Source: Melastoma dodecandrum
Taxonomy: Eukaryota; Streptophyta; Magnoliopsida; Myrtales; Melastomataceae
Assembly: GCA_029817715.1 (NCBI GenBank)
Contig: JARUPY010000396.1
Coordinates: 186,001 to 250,000, forward strand
Reading direction: 5' to 3'
Length of the DNA stretch: 64,000 nucleotides
Part shown: positions 1 to 10,860 of the stretch, one piece after another
Position numbering within the stretch: the stretch's first letter is position 1
Layout: each line of letters begins with the position of its first letter
Notes under the pieces: model-generated
Databases searched by the model: none
What the model was told of the DNA's origin: nothing
The model's input: only the letters and a program-made list of their open reading frames with translations
Made by a program: the position numbers and the translations under genes

Positions 1-2
1 GC

Positions 3-164
3 ATGACGAAGAATGAGGAGGGTCAAGCGATGAAGCTAAGAGGTATTAGCGTTAACAAACAAGAAGGGGCTGAAATCCTACAAAGACTTTATGCAATTGC
101 ACTAGAAAAGTGTGCAGGAATAAGCTCAATCCTCGTAGGTAATAAAATTGAAATTGTTTTATAG
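3..164 (+). pseudogene. 53-codon conserved peptide fragment (copy 1 of a dispersed repeat)
   Basis: An ATG at 3 opens 53 codons ending in TAG at 162-164. A second copy lies at 28943-29065. The two share most residues, for example the blocks NEEGQAMKLRGIS and EGAEILQRLYA, and several nucleotide differences are silent third-position changes. This suggests the sequence was protein-coding while the copies diverged. The family is not recognised. Both copies lie near Ty1/copia pieces, so a copia-associated extra ORF is a guess. The window starts at this copy, so its upstream end is unseen. Confidence 0.4.
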
Positions 165-605
165 AGGACTATCCACAGTTATTTTACCTAGGAATAGAGT
201 TGTTACTGTTTATCAATATGTACGTTCTTATGACCTCGGAAGGGGTATAGATATATAATGAAATTCTAGATTATCAATCGGATCATTTCACGTGTGTTGA
301 TTGAGATATCACTTAGATGAATTCTAAAGTGAAATAATTACCCTAAGTGCTTTCTAATATTGAATTTTAATATAGTAGAATTCTAGTTTTCTTTATTTAA
401 GCTTTACTTGGTAATTTCCATACTTGGTGGAATTTTAGATCAATCCTAGTTTGAGAGATATCTTACTTACTCTTTATTACTTGTATGATCGCGTCCACAT
501 GCGTGGTGATCAGGTTTTCGGCGTGACAAATATTTGGCACCACTGCAAGAGATCGTTTTTGAGATTATAGTCAATATTAATTGCAATTTGTTCTTTATTA
601 AGTCA
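165..605 (+). repeat. Degenerate Athila-like LTR 3' end with decayed primer-binding site
   Basis: The stretch CTTGTATGATCGCGTCCACA (from about 480) resembles the LTR end of the Athila-type element at 59648 (CTTGTGCGACACGTGCAC). It is followed at about 530-550 by TTTGGCACCACTGCAAGAGA. That reads like the Athila primer-binding site (family form TGGCGCCGTTGCCGGGGA) with several G-to-A changes, as expected after methylcytosine decay. No Athila coding sequence follows, because minus-strand copia sequence starts at about 606. The upstream LTR limit is not visible. Confidence 0.35.
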
Positions 606-1237
606 ATTTTTGTTATTTCAATTTAATTTGCTTTTACAAGAAAAATCTTATCGTTGCCTATGGAGAGGTGAATTGGTTCCGTTCAAGAAATTGAGAGAAC
701 TTTTCAGAGACATCAAACAGAACAAAGGAGAGCCAAACATCAATAAACAACGACAAGACTCTTTCAATGCCGAAGATAATTATCTCATCTAACTGACAAG
801 ATGCAGTTTTTCGCGTTGCAAAATACGACAGCTGATAAAGAATAAATTTTGCTTTTACGTTTGCCAACAAAGTAAACTTTTTTGTCTAACATGAAAAAAC
901 AAGAACCTTTATAAAAGGTAATTAATTATACACTAATTGGTCACATAGTTGGCTAATGTGCAACAGGTTGCGTTTCGGTTCCGTCACCAACAAAATCTAT
1001 TCAATAATCACAATTTATGAACTACCAACAGTTCCTATTAAAATAATAGAACCTTTGTCGTTGTCTCCCAAACTAACAAAAACTATGTTCAACAATGTTA
1101 CGTCGGAAGACTTTGAAGTATCACCAGTCATGTGCTTACCGCAACCACTGTCCAGAAACTACTCATTTTCTTTAGCTTCTATCCTCAGACTAAGTGATCC
1201 TTCTAAGTGTGATTCAAATATGTGTGAGTACACAGCT
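606..1237 (-). pseudogene. Ty1/copia protease and integrase-start remnant (downstream half of a split element)
   Basis: Read on the minus strand from 1237, a broken frame shows the copia aspartic protease signature FLDSGCGKHMTGD (near 1110-1160), then the pre-integrase stretch ending HISQLCDQ (near 930-950), then a frame to about 610 in the integrase zinc-finger region. Several stops and frameshifts interrupt it. It continues the gag remnant at 6489-7400: the Ty3/gypsy element 1243-6483 sits exactly between them. The part near 790-900 is homologous to 28680-28790, another minus-strand copia remnant. Integrase core, RT and RNase H are missing, and the fragment abuts the Athila-like LTR piece at about 605. 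Confidence 0.75.
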
Positions 1238-1242
1238 AAAAG
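1238..1242. repeat. Left target-site duplication AAAAG
   Basis: AAAAG directly precedes the 5' LTR and is repeated exactly at 6484-6488 after the 3' LTR. Five base pairs is the usual Ty3/gypsy duplication. Confidence 0.9.
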
Positions 1243-1796
1243 TGATGCGCACTACAACCAGATCGAATAAGTTACAATCAAAGAGGAAGTTGTGGCCTAT
1301 AATGTGCTGGAGTGGATTGGACCAAGTAATGCTTCATTTGGGCAAGTTTGAAACATTTTGGAGAAGTAAAGACCCCTACTTAAGACCCAACCCATGGAAG
1401 GACGAATTTAAAGTATTAGAGTCTTAAATGGGGTTATTTATGAAGATATTGGGATGGTGGTAGTGGGGGGAATTGATTAAAGGGTTAGTGGGGAGTACAT
1501 TTAGTGCATTTAGTGCAGTTTATCTAGAACTCTCTCTTCGAAGTCTGTTAAAGGGTTCTACGCCGAAAGAGAAGGGGACATCTTTTGGGAAGTTTAAACT
1601 CGAGTGGTTCTTTCTTTTCTCTGTATCACTTAGCCTAGAATCTAAGTGTGGTGAGTTGAGAGTGTTTTCGCAGCCTTTCGTTCATGGGGGTGCCATCGCT
1701 GTATCCGGGTTCGAGGTTGTTCTATCTGGACCTTGTTCGGTTTTTGTTCTTAATTTATTTAGATTCAAGTTTACTTTGCTGGGTGTTTTCGCATCA
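1243..1796 (+). repeat. 5' LTR of the Ty3/gypsy element
   Basis: The 554-bp repeat starts TGATGCGCACTACAACC and ends GTGTTTTCGCATCA. It is about 80 bp longer than its partner (474 bp). Most of the excess is one block at about 1345-1420 that is absent from the 3' LTR. Many substitutions separate the two LTRs, so the insertion is not recent. Confidence 0.92.
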
Positions 1797-1798
1797 TT

Positions 1799-1811
1799 TG
1801 GTATCAGAGTG
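1799..1811 (+). other. Primer-binding site (tRNA-Met type)
   Basis: TGGTATCAGAGTG lies 2 bp after the 5' LTR. It matches the plant initiator tRNA-Met 3' complement TGGTATCAGAGC except near its 3' end. This is where reverse transcription would be primed. Confidence 0.88.
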
Positions 1812-1818
1812 AAAGGTT

Positions 1819-2670
1819 GTGGCTTGGAGAGTTCCACGCGGCCTTTCTCTTGAAGAAGCACGCACTTTTCATTTGGAGTGCGAAGTAGCAGATCTAAGGC
1901 ACCAACTTCGACAACTTCTCAGCGAACGTGGTACGTCGGAAGGTCATTCACATTCGTCTTCTGTTCAAGCGGAGGAGCACAACCCATTCGTGGAGATGTC
2001 CGGCAAAGAGGAAGTCAACTTGGGGTCCATCGACGACATCAACCTCCTCGTTCTTTTGGAATAAGAGTTAATATTCCGGAGTTCGAAGGGAGGATAGATC
2101 CAGAAGAATTTCTTTATTGGCTCCACACAATCGAGTGGGTATTCGAGTATGAAGACATCCCTGAGGTCAGACGTGTCAAGATGGCAGCATTCCGTCTCCG
2201 CAAGTTCGCGAGTCTGTGGTGGGAGAATCTCAATCACCAAAGGCAACGTGAGGGTAAGGAGAAAATACGTTCATGGGAAAAGATGAAGTGAGCCTTGAAG
2301 AAGCGGTTCTTGCCGGAGTTTTGGAGTACACCCGCGAGTTCGAACAGCTCATTTTACAATGTGACATGTCTGAACCACAGGAACAGATCATTGCGAGATA
2401 CATCAAGGGTCTCAAATCACAAATAGCATATGCGGTGGAGTTTCAACCTTATTGGAGCTTCGGAGATGTGTGCAACCTTGCTCATAAGGTTGAGAAGCAG
2501 CAAGTGAAATGAGCATCACCACGGCCAGTTACTAAGGCTTTTCCTCCCAGCAAAGGCGGGTACATCATCCCGATCAATCCGTTGGCAGCCAATAAGGAGA
2601 AAGGAAAAGAACAATTCTGACCACCCCAGGAAGCTGGAAGGGGCCGAAAATGCTTCAAATGCAAGGTTAC
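1819..2670 (+). pseudogene. gag remnant (capsid and start of zinc knuckle)
   Basis: Three overlapping frames make up a broken gag. An N-terminal helical stretch (1819-2064, with LSLEEARTFHLECEV) is followed by the retrotransposon gag domain (about 2066-2290, with IPEFEGRIDPEEFLYWLHTI and LWWENL) and a C-terminal capsid part (2273-2512, with LEYTREFEQLILQCD). At 2649-2690 a CCHC zinc knuckle is split between frames: KCFKC in one and GYGHVAAECP in the next. At least three frame changes and a TGA at 2510 break it. Confidence 0.8.
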
Positions 2671-3153
2671 GGACATGTCGCAGCTGAATGTCCAACACGA
2701 AGGACCGACGATGATGATAATGAAGGAACTCGAGAGGACGGACCCATATGGGATGCTGAAGAAGAATATGTGGAGGAGCAAGATGAGGCTGAATTGCTCG
2801 TGGTTTGCAAGGCTCTAAATGCAAACGTCGTACTGGAGGAAGCTGAACAGCGAGAGCGCATCTTCCAAACCTGTTGCACAGTACAAGGGAAGGTGTGCCA
2901 TGTGATTGTTAATAGTTGTAGCTGCACCAATGTAGTGTCAACTACCATGGTGGAGAAGTTAAAGTGGCCTACGAATCCACACCCCCAACCTTACAAGCTT
3001 CAATGGCTAAACAAGGACAACGACATACGGATAACTAAACAAGTTCTCATCTCCTTGTCTATTGGTCAAAACTACAAGGACACGGTGACCTGTGATGTCG
3101 TGCCAATGGACGCATGCCACTTGTTGTTGGGAAGACCATGGCAATATGATTGA
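2650..3153 (+). pseudogene. Aspartic protease region with altered active site
   Basis: The frame starts inside the zinc knuckle, passes an acidic linker (about 2705-2800), and enters a retropepsin-like domain (about 2850-3150) ending in the typical LLLGRPWQYD. The active-site position, normally Asp-Ser/Thr-Gly, reads VNSCSCTN at 2908-2931. The catalytic Asp is Asn (2911-2913) and the Gly is Cys (2917-2919). Both changes predict loss of activity. A TGA at 3151-3153 separates it from the RT frame. Confidence 0.8.
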
Positions 3154-3159
3154 CGAGCT

Positions 3160-5975
3160 GTGCATGATGGGTATCGGAATACCTACTCTATCACCATGGA
3201 CCAGAAGAAGATCACGCTTCTACCATTGTCGGCACCAACCACGTCAAGGCCATTGATGGATACTCAAAGTCAAATTCCGAAGCAAGTTGAGTTGATTAAG
3301 GCTGTTCGAGGCAATGAGCACGTGTACGTCTTGATGATCCTCGAGGAAAGCATGGAGGCAGAAGCAACTACGCACCCTCTGGTAAAGAGATTGCTTCAGG
3401 AGTTCGATGACGTGTTTCCGAAAGAGAAGCCAGGAGGACTTCCACCATTGCGGGATATCCCGCATCAAATTGACTTCATTCCGGGGGTGACGCTTCTCAA
3501 CAGACCAGCCTATCGCTGCAATCCCGAAGAAGCAAAGGAGCTGCAACGGCAAGTGGAAGAGCTTATTCAAAAGGGGTTCGTGCAAGAAAGTCTCAGCCCA
3601 TGTTCCGTTCCCGCAAACCTCGTACCTAAGAAGGATGGTTCATGGAGAATGTGCGTGGACACCCGCGCTATCAACAAGATCACGGTCAAATGCAGGTTTC
3701 CCATACCTCGTTTAGATGACATGCTTGAGGAGCTATACGGCGCGTGTGTTTTCTCGAAGGTGGATTTGCATAGTGGATATCACCAAATTCGTATGAAAGA
3801 AGGAGATGAATGGAAGACGGCATTCAAGACCAAGTTCGGCTTGTATGAATGGCTTGTTATGCCCTTTGGCCTCTCGAACGCGCCTAGCACTTTCATGAGA
3901 TTGATGAACCAGGTGTTCCGACCTTTCCTTGGCAGGTTCGTCGTTGTTTATTTTGACGACATTCTTGTGTATAGTCGCAGTGAAAATGAGCACTTAGAAC
4001 ATCTTCGACAGCTGTTCGCCAAGCTTCGAGAACAACACCTCTTTGGTAACATCAACAAATGTTAGTTCCTTATCCCCAAACTTGTCTTCTTGGGGTATGT
4101 CATCTCTAGGGATGGAATCCAGGTTGACGAGAGCAAAATCGAAACGATTCGAGACTGGCCAATTCCGAAGACCACCCATGACATTAGAAGTTTCCACCGT
4201 CTTGCTTCATTCTACTGGCGGTTCATCAAAGGTTTCGGCACCATTGCCACACCATTGACCGAATGTCTGAGGGGAACAACCTTTGAATGGACAGCGGAAG
4301 CCCAACCGAGTTTCGAAAACCTCAAGAGATGACTTTGCGTGGCACCAGTTCTAGCGCTTCTGAACTTCAAAAATATGTTTGAGGTGGAATGTGATGCTTC
4401 AGGGATTGGAATTAGAGGGGTCCTACTTCAAGAGGGTCGACCGATCGCCTACTTTAATGAAAAGCTGAATGGATCGCGACTGAACTATTCAACTTATGAC
4501 AAGGAGTTTTTCGCAATAGTTCGAGCATTGGAGAATTGGAGTCACTATCTGATGCCGCAAGAGTTTGTCCTTCATACAGACCACGAAGCTTTGAAGCACA
4601 TAAATGGGCAGGTCAAGCTCACCAACCGACATGCGAAATGGGTGGAGTTCCTTCAAACATTCACATTTGTGCTGAAACCCAAGTCAGAAGCAAAGAATGT
4701 GGTTGCAGATGCCTTATCAAGGGAAATGACGTTAATTAGTATGATGGAATCCAAGTTGATTGGATTTGAGGCGCTGAAGGAACTGTATACCACCGATGAC
4801 GATTTCAAGGAGATTTACCACGAGAGTTTGACCAAGGTAGTGGAGCATTACCATCTTTTCAATGGTTTTCTATTTCGAGGTTCAAGACTATGCATTCCTC
4901 GAAGTTCCGTTCGAGAGTTGTTGATCGAGAAGTTCATGGAGGAGGTATTGCTGGCCATTTCGGAGAGTAGAAGACATTTGAAATGTTGCACGAACATTTC
5001 TATTGGCCAGGGATGAACAAAGCCGTCCAGGTTCTGGTTCGACAGTGTCACATTTGTCAGCGAGCGAAGAGTCATATCCAGCCACAAGGCCTCTACACTC
5101 CTCCACCGGTGGCAGATTGTCCATGGGAGCACGTGAGCATGGACTTCGTTCTTGGTTTGCCTCGAACGCAGCGACAAAAGGACTCCATAATCGTGGTTGT
5201 TGATCGATTCTCGAAGATGTCACATTTCATTCCTTGCAGGAAGACTGACGATGCCACTAATGTTGCGGATCTCTACTTTCGTGAAATTGTTCGGCTACAT
5301 GGTATTCCAACGATGATTGTATCTGATGATGCAAAGTTCCTGAGTTACTTCTGGAAGACATTGTGGCACAAGCTTGGGACGAAACTACTCTTTAGCACCA
5401 CTTGTCACCCTCAGAATGATGGCCAAACGGAGGTAGTTAATCGAACAATAGGAACCATCCTCAGAACAATGGTGTCAAAGAATCAGAAGGATTGGGACAT
5501 CAAGCTTGCCCATGCCGAATTTGCATACAACCGAGCTCCTCACAGCACTACGTAAGCATCTCCCTTTGAGGTAGTTTATGGTATTAACCAGCAGGTGCCT
5601 ATTGAACTATTAACAATGCCGAGCAAGGATGCCATGAACATGGATGCTGTCAAACGAGCCGAGGCAATACTGAAACTCCACCAGCAGATTCGAACAAATA
5701 TAGAAAAGCAAAATGAAAGAAACATGAAGAAGGCGGACCAGGGACGTAACGAATGGATCTTCCAACCGGGTGATCTAGTGTGGATTCATCTTCGTAAGAA
5801 AAGGTTTTCTACAAGACGAAAGAATAAACACATTCCTCAAGCAGAAGGACCTTTTCGTTTGGTGGAACGGATCAACAATAACACCTACAAGATCGACCTC
5901 CCGGGGAATACGGAGCTTGGGCAACTTTCAATGTTCAGGACCTGGCGCCATTCTAGGATGATGACGACCCCTTAG
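3160..5975 (+). pseudogene. pol: reverse transcriptase, RNase H and integrase, broken
   Basis: The RT palm motifs are clear (WRMCVDTRAINKIT, VMPFGLSNAPSTF, YFDD at 3949-3960). RNase H follows (FEVECDASGIGI near 4380, LHTDHEAL near 4570, VVADALSR near 4700). Integrase shows HHCC remnants (CHICQRAK), first Asp in SMDFVLGLP, second in [12 protein letters not shown] and Glu in DGQTEVVNR. The second-Asp region lacks one residue found in relatives. Breaks: TAG at 4063, TGA at 4330, a frameshift near 4945-4985 and TAA at 5553. The GPY/F-like tail is YKIDLPGN near 5890. Nucleotide identity to a functional relative cannot be judged here. Confidence 0.9.
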
Positions 5976-5995
5976 ATTTGAGGACAAATCTTTTC

Positions 5996-6009
5996 CAACA
6001 AAGGGAGAA
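5996..6009 (+). other. Polypurine tract
   Basis: AACAAAGGGAGAA directly precedes the 3' LTR. It is the expected plus-strand DNA primer. Confidence 0.85.
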
Positions 6010-6483
6010 TGATGCGCACTACAACCAGTTCGAAGAAGTTACAATTAAGGAGGAATTTGTGGCCTATAATGTGCTGGAGTGGATTGGACCAAGTAATGCT
6101 TCATTTGGGAAAGTTAGAGTCTTAAATGGACTGATTTATGAAGATAGTGAGATGGTGGTAGTGGGTGAATTGATTCAGGGGTTAGTAGGGAGTGCATTTC
6201 GTGCAGTTTGTCTAGAATTCTCTCTTCGAAGTATTTTAAAGGGTTCGATGCTAAAGGAGAAGGGGAGATCTTTTGGGAAGTTTAAACTTGAGTGGTTCTT
6301 TCTTTTCTCTGTATCACTTAGTCTAGAATCAAAGTGTGGTGAGTTGAGAGTGTTTTCGCAGTCTTTTGTTCACGGTGGTGCGATCTTTGTATCCGGGCTC
6401 GAGATTGTTCTATCCAGTCCATGTTCGGGTTCGTTCTTAATTTGTTTAGTTTCAAGTTTACTTTGCTGGGTGTTTCCGCATCA
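6010..6483 (+). repeat. 3' LTR of the Ty3/gypsy element
   Basis: The 474-bp repeat starts TGATGCGCACTACAACC and ends GTGTTTCCGCATCA. It lacks the ~75-bp block of the 5' LTR (about 1345-1420). The second AAAAG duplication follows at 6484-6488. Confidence 0.92.
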
Positions 6484-6488
6484 AAAAG
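6484..6488. repeat. Right target-site duplication AAAAG
   Basis: Exact match to 1238-1242. Confidence 0.9.
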
Positions 6489-7400
6489 CTTGTTCATGCT
6501 TGTCATCAAAGTCATCACTTTCTTCCTTGGCAAACATAGGTCTCTTATCCTTATTAAGATAATAAGGATGTTCATTCTCATGGTGGAGAGGACAATAGGA
6601 TATTAAATGACCCTATTTATCATATTCATATCACTTGAGCTCATGTTGCTTAGGATGTCTCTTCTTTTGGCCTTTATTCGTATTGAGTTGACGTTTGGAG
6701 GTAAACTTGAGAACTCGTTTTGCAATCATCGCAAGTTCGTCATCCGTATCGGCTTATGTATCATCGTCAGAAGCTTCCGTTTCTTTGTAGCTTTAAAGGC
6801 CACATAATCGTTTTGGTGTCCGAATAACGTGATTTCTTAATCTTATAAGACATCAAAGAACTCATAAGTTGTTCAAGTGGGAGAGTAGTGAGGTCATTTG
6901 CTTACGTTGTAATCATTTTCTGGGCTTCTCAAGATCTTGGCAAGGTACGCATGACCTTTCTCACCAGGTCTCCATTAGTGAATGATTTGCCTAGATGTTT
7001 CAGGGAATTGACCATATGGGTCAGTCTCTCATACATCTATTTGACAGTCTCATCACTTTTCCTGGTGAAGTTCTCATATTGACCAACATACATGGTGACA
7101 AGCTTCATGATTTCTAGTACAATTTTGCACGGTTAAACTTTTTTAAATTTACTCGGGAACATTACATTAAATAACAGATACGTTTCCATTGAGTTGAGTT
7201 TCGTAAGTCTCTAAAATTCTCTGGTAGGACGTCCTTGTGGGTGTCGAGGCAATTTTTTATTTGTGTAGAGGGTAAATCACTTTCAACAATGTTCTACATA
7301 TCCTTATCGATCGCTTCTATGTAAGATCTCAATAAAGTTCTCCGATAAGAGATTATTTAGCCCATCAAATTTTGGAGGATAACCCAATTGGGGTCTTCCA
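6489..7400 (-). pseudogene. Ty1/copia gag remnant (upstream half of the split element)
   Basis: Read on the minus strand from about 7390, the frame starts PPKFDGLNN. It then gives the gag (UBN2-type) core QYENFTRKSDETVKQMYERL, HMVNSLKHLGKSFTNGD and VRTLPRSWEAQK (about 7090-6900), and a decayed zinc knuckle (YEYDK.GHL....CPLH, about 6630-6580). The acidic stretch up to 6489 runs straight into the copia sequence at 1237 once the gypsy insertion is removed. Stops and frameshifts show long decay. Confidence 0.78.
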
Positions 7401-8605
7401 CCAAAATTAGCCACTGTTGAGTTCAAACATAGCGTAAAGCTCTGTAGACTTTTTCTAGAAACTCGAAGAGCGAAAAGCTTACATAAAGTAAGGATCGCCG
7501 GTCAACTAGTTGTTAAGCTTCGGTTGAGCTTGGCTATTGTTCCAATTGTTGGTGTAACTATGGCACTATGAGGGGCGAATTAGTCATATGGCCATTTTGG
7601 ACTTTCTACAACTAATAGAACCTCAATAGCAGAATGTTAGGATTCTATTGATTATATAACCTTGATTTATAGGAAAAATTGAAGCGAACTGCTTAAGAAT
7701 TCAAATATCAGTCAAATTTTGATCTATGAAGTAATTTTACAGTCCTAAAAGGGTTTCTACAATGTAAGAAGGTCAATGCTGAACCTTATGGTTTATGCTA
7801 CCAAGTATCTACAAATTTTAATCCGTCCAAGTGCGATCAACAACGTATGCTACGAATCATGAAACGTACTTTTAGTAGTAGAAGGTTGGTCCAGAACCTT
7901 GTAGGTTTTTTCACTTCCAAATAGTGATCTACAAGAGTAGATATGTGGGGTCAACTACCGATTCTGTGAGATTTCTATAACAATAGATGTTTGGTGCAAA
8001 CTATTTGGAGTTCCTACCTAGATGAAATGTTTTGTCTATTGAATTCTTTTCATGTTAGTTATTCCAACTAAATGATCAATTAGAGAATTGTTACTAAAGA
8101 AAGTAAATGAGACACTAGAAGTTTATATTGGTTCAACAATAACTTACATCCACTTTCACCCTCTATAATAAGCTCCATTATTGAATACTTATGGTGAATA
8201 CAAAATCACTGAGGGTATTGACAATATAAAGTTGTCAAAAGTTACATGACACTCCTACAAAAGATAATGCAGATAGCCTAGATGTTAATCCACAAATACT
8301 TGTATTATCCTACTTAACAAAAAAAAAAATAGTTGTATTATCTGAAGGTACTAGAACACATCAGCAGAAGGTAATTCTCATAACGATGTGTACCTTCGAT
8401 AGGTTAGATTCCTTGGGTTTGCAAAGTTACTATTCATTGGACTGGCTATGACGTTTATGGAAAGGTAGGGACGTGAGATGTAAGCCTTCCACTCGGTTAT
8501 TGGGGAGATAACCATTACTCCTCAGGAGGTCAATATAAAAGCTTTGAATTTGGAATCTAAACTGATTTATGTAAATAGAAAATAGAAACTAATTATATAC
8601 AGACT
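7401..8605. other. No gene seen; probable LTR or leader remnants
   Basis: The stretch is AT-rich with stops in all frames. Short GAAGGT / ACCTTC motifs (for example near 7765 and 7880) resemble those around the copia pieces at 27-31 kb. It may therefore be LTR or leader of the minus-strand copia element, but no boundaries could be fixed. Confidence 0.4.
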
Positions 8606-9200
8606 CGTCGACGAAATCGCTTCACGTCGATATATTTGGCATGAAATTCACAGGGGTTTCGATGTAGTTACCATAAATGAAAAGTTGAATGTAAATGCAA
8701 TTATTTTCATGGAAATACAACTGAAGTCAAATGCTCCCATCCATGACATCAATGAAAAAAACAAACTAAAGCTGGAACGGTATGAACGTCGTAGACTTCT
8801 TGCTGGGACTCCCGACTTGCAAAGATGGCGTAGCAAAATCTGGTTGTCAGTGGTGGTATGGCAGAATGTGGATATGGATAATGGTCCTATGAGGCATGGT
8901 TGGTGGTGTGATGAAAGCAACAGTATTAGAAGTTGCGAATCGGGAACTGAGAACAAGAGTGAAAGAATGACATTGCACTTTTAGCTTGGATGAATGTTTG
9001 TATTTTTTTTGTGAGACGATCTTCCTCAATTTATTCTAAATCTTATGTTGTTAGACCAGAGATCATGGGGGTGTAACTTCTGTAAATCGGAACATTATCG
9101 GGTCCATCTACTTTGTAGACTTGATCTGATCACCCTCACACATCTTCTATAGGCTAATCTTCTAGTATACTAGTGGACTTTAACCACCTACTGATAATTG
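8606..9200. repeat. Direct duplication, copy 1
   Basis: This ~600-bp unit recurs at 9309-9979 in the same orientation with moderate divergence. Matched landmarks are TTCACAGGGGTTTCGATG / TTCATAGGGGTTCGGATG, GGACGTCGTA-type blocks, TCTACTTTGTAGAC and the common end TGATAATTG / TAATAATTG. No coding function is recognised. Paired solo LTRs or a tandem duplication are both possible. Confidence 0.6.
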
Positions 9201-9308
9201 CTTCCCTAAAACATGGGGAAATGATCTCTTTTAGTAGGTGTCAGTCTAGCTAATTCGAGCTTCTAGCTCGTGGCATATTGAACGTTTATAAGTACTCCCA
9301 TTGTGAAC

Positions 9309-9979
9309 ATGTCGACGACGTAATTATAACATATCGGATATACTATGCATGAATTTCATAGGGGTTCGGATGTGGCTGCCATAAATAAATAATAGAATGG
9401 AAAAAAAATTATATTGATGAAAACAACGGAAATACAACTAAATTCAAATGCTTACAAACCATCAAAACGATGAAGAACTAAAGAAACTATAGATGGAACT
9501 GGGTGGACGTCGTATACTCCTTGCTAGGAATCCGGACTTACAAAGATGGCATGGTGAAATATGGTCGTTGGTAGTGGTGCAACGGAAGGTGGATATAGAT
9601 ATTGGTGCAATGATGTATGGACGTTGGTGGGTGTGATGACAACCACGGGTTTGGAAGCTGGGAATTGGGAACCAGAAGCAAGAGAGAAAAAAAAGCTTTG
9701 CGACAAGCAATACACCTTTAGCCTTAGATGAATGTCGGTGTTTTGTTGAGATAAAATCTTCTTCCATTTATAGAAAATCTTGTCTTGCTAATCACTTAAT
9801 CGTGGGCTTGATACGTTTCGCATCTTTCTCTCACTGAAGATTCGGGGGTTGCTTCCTTAAAATTTCAGAAATATTATTTAGTTAATCTACTTTGTAGACC
9901 TGATTAGACTACTCTCATAGGCAATATATAGATTAATCTTCTCGTAGAATATTGGACTTTAATCACCTATTAATAATTG
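9309..9979. repeat. Direct duplication, copy 2
   Basis: Partner of 8606-9200, separated from it by ~110 bp. Small indels and many substitutions show it is old. Confidence 0.6.
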
Positions 9980-10860
9980 TCGTTAATATGCTTTTGATGA
10001 TGAGTCATATAGCATGTTGACCTGCTATGACTTTACAGAAGTTGTAACCTCTTGTAACAATTATATACTTCCTAGTAAAGGAAAAATATCACGTATTTTC
10101 TACATCCTTCAATTATCATTTCAGATCGAATGATGTGATCAGAAAAATATTTCAATAACTAGATATTTTAATAATTAATTAATAATTAATTATCTTAATT
10201 AATTTATTAATTCAACAGAAGAATATTCTTAGGAATATTATTTGAATTAATATTAAACTATTACCTGGTAAAACAAACCATAAAAAGTAAAAAATAATAT
10301 ATTTTCTTATGTTTGAAATTTATATTACTAAAATTGGAATTTTCCTATTAACCTTCTTTAAGGAGATTACGTTAATAAGAAATATCCAATAATTATAAAA
10401 CTCACATGAATTTCGTTCAGAAACGATGACAAACTTATCTGGAATGAATCAATTCATTTGGAAATAGATAATTAATTATTTCCTTATATAGAAGGTTGCT
10501 TGTCTGTTCTAGCCAAACCTTCTTTAGTGCCAACACAAAATTAATTTTTGGATAGTCCCCAATGCATATATGCACTATAGAAGGCTGTTGATTGAATCTG
10601 GCTCCAACCTTCTATAATGCAATATCTTGAGATTGGAGAAATCGATTGATACGAAATCAATAAGAGATTGTTCCCAAATGATTTATGCATTATGGAAATG
10701 CATCTGGTCGCAATTCAATTTTACTAAAATAAACTTCCTTGATACGAGAAGGTCGGAACTGCTTTATAAAAGAAAAACTCAACAAAAATTTGAATGGTTG
10801 ATTAAGTTGACGGTGGTAAGTCTTGGCACTCTTGCAGCGTTATTGTGGTATTTCACGTGT
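9980..10860. other. No gene seen; AT-rich DNA with palindromic TTAATTAA run
   Basis: Alternating TAATTAATTAATAATTAA sequence occurs at about 10160-10210. Repeated AGAAGG / CCTTCT motifs at 10490-10620 resemble the copia LTR-like pieces elsewhere in the window. The 88-codon frame at 10627-10893 has no recognisable family. Confidence 0.35.

Larger units (their letters stand above)
1243..6483 (+). mobile_element. Ty3/gypsy LTR retrotransposon with tRNA-Met primer site, full-length but decayed
   Basis: The 5241-bp element has LTRs at 1243-1796 and 6010-6483 with TG...CA ends, a tRNA-Met primer-binding site, a polypurine tract, and gag, protease, RT, RNase H and integrase in gypsy order. A perfect 5-bp target duplication (AAAAG) flanks it. 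It is inserted in a minus-strand copia element. Primer site, YFDD-type RT and the GPY/F-like tail fit the chromovirus side of Ty3/gypsy, but no chromodomain is visible. Coding sequence carries frameshifts, stops and active-site changes, so the copy cannot be autonomous. Confidence 0.93.

Noticed and set aside
2482..2948. Minus-strand frames opposite gypsy gag and protease
   Set aside because: Shadows of the plus-strand coding sequence.
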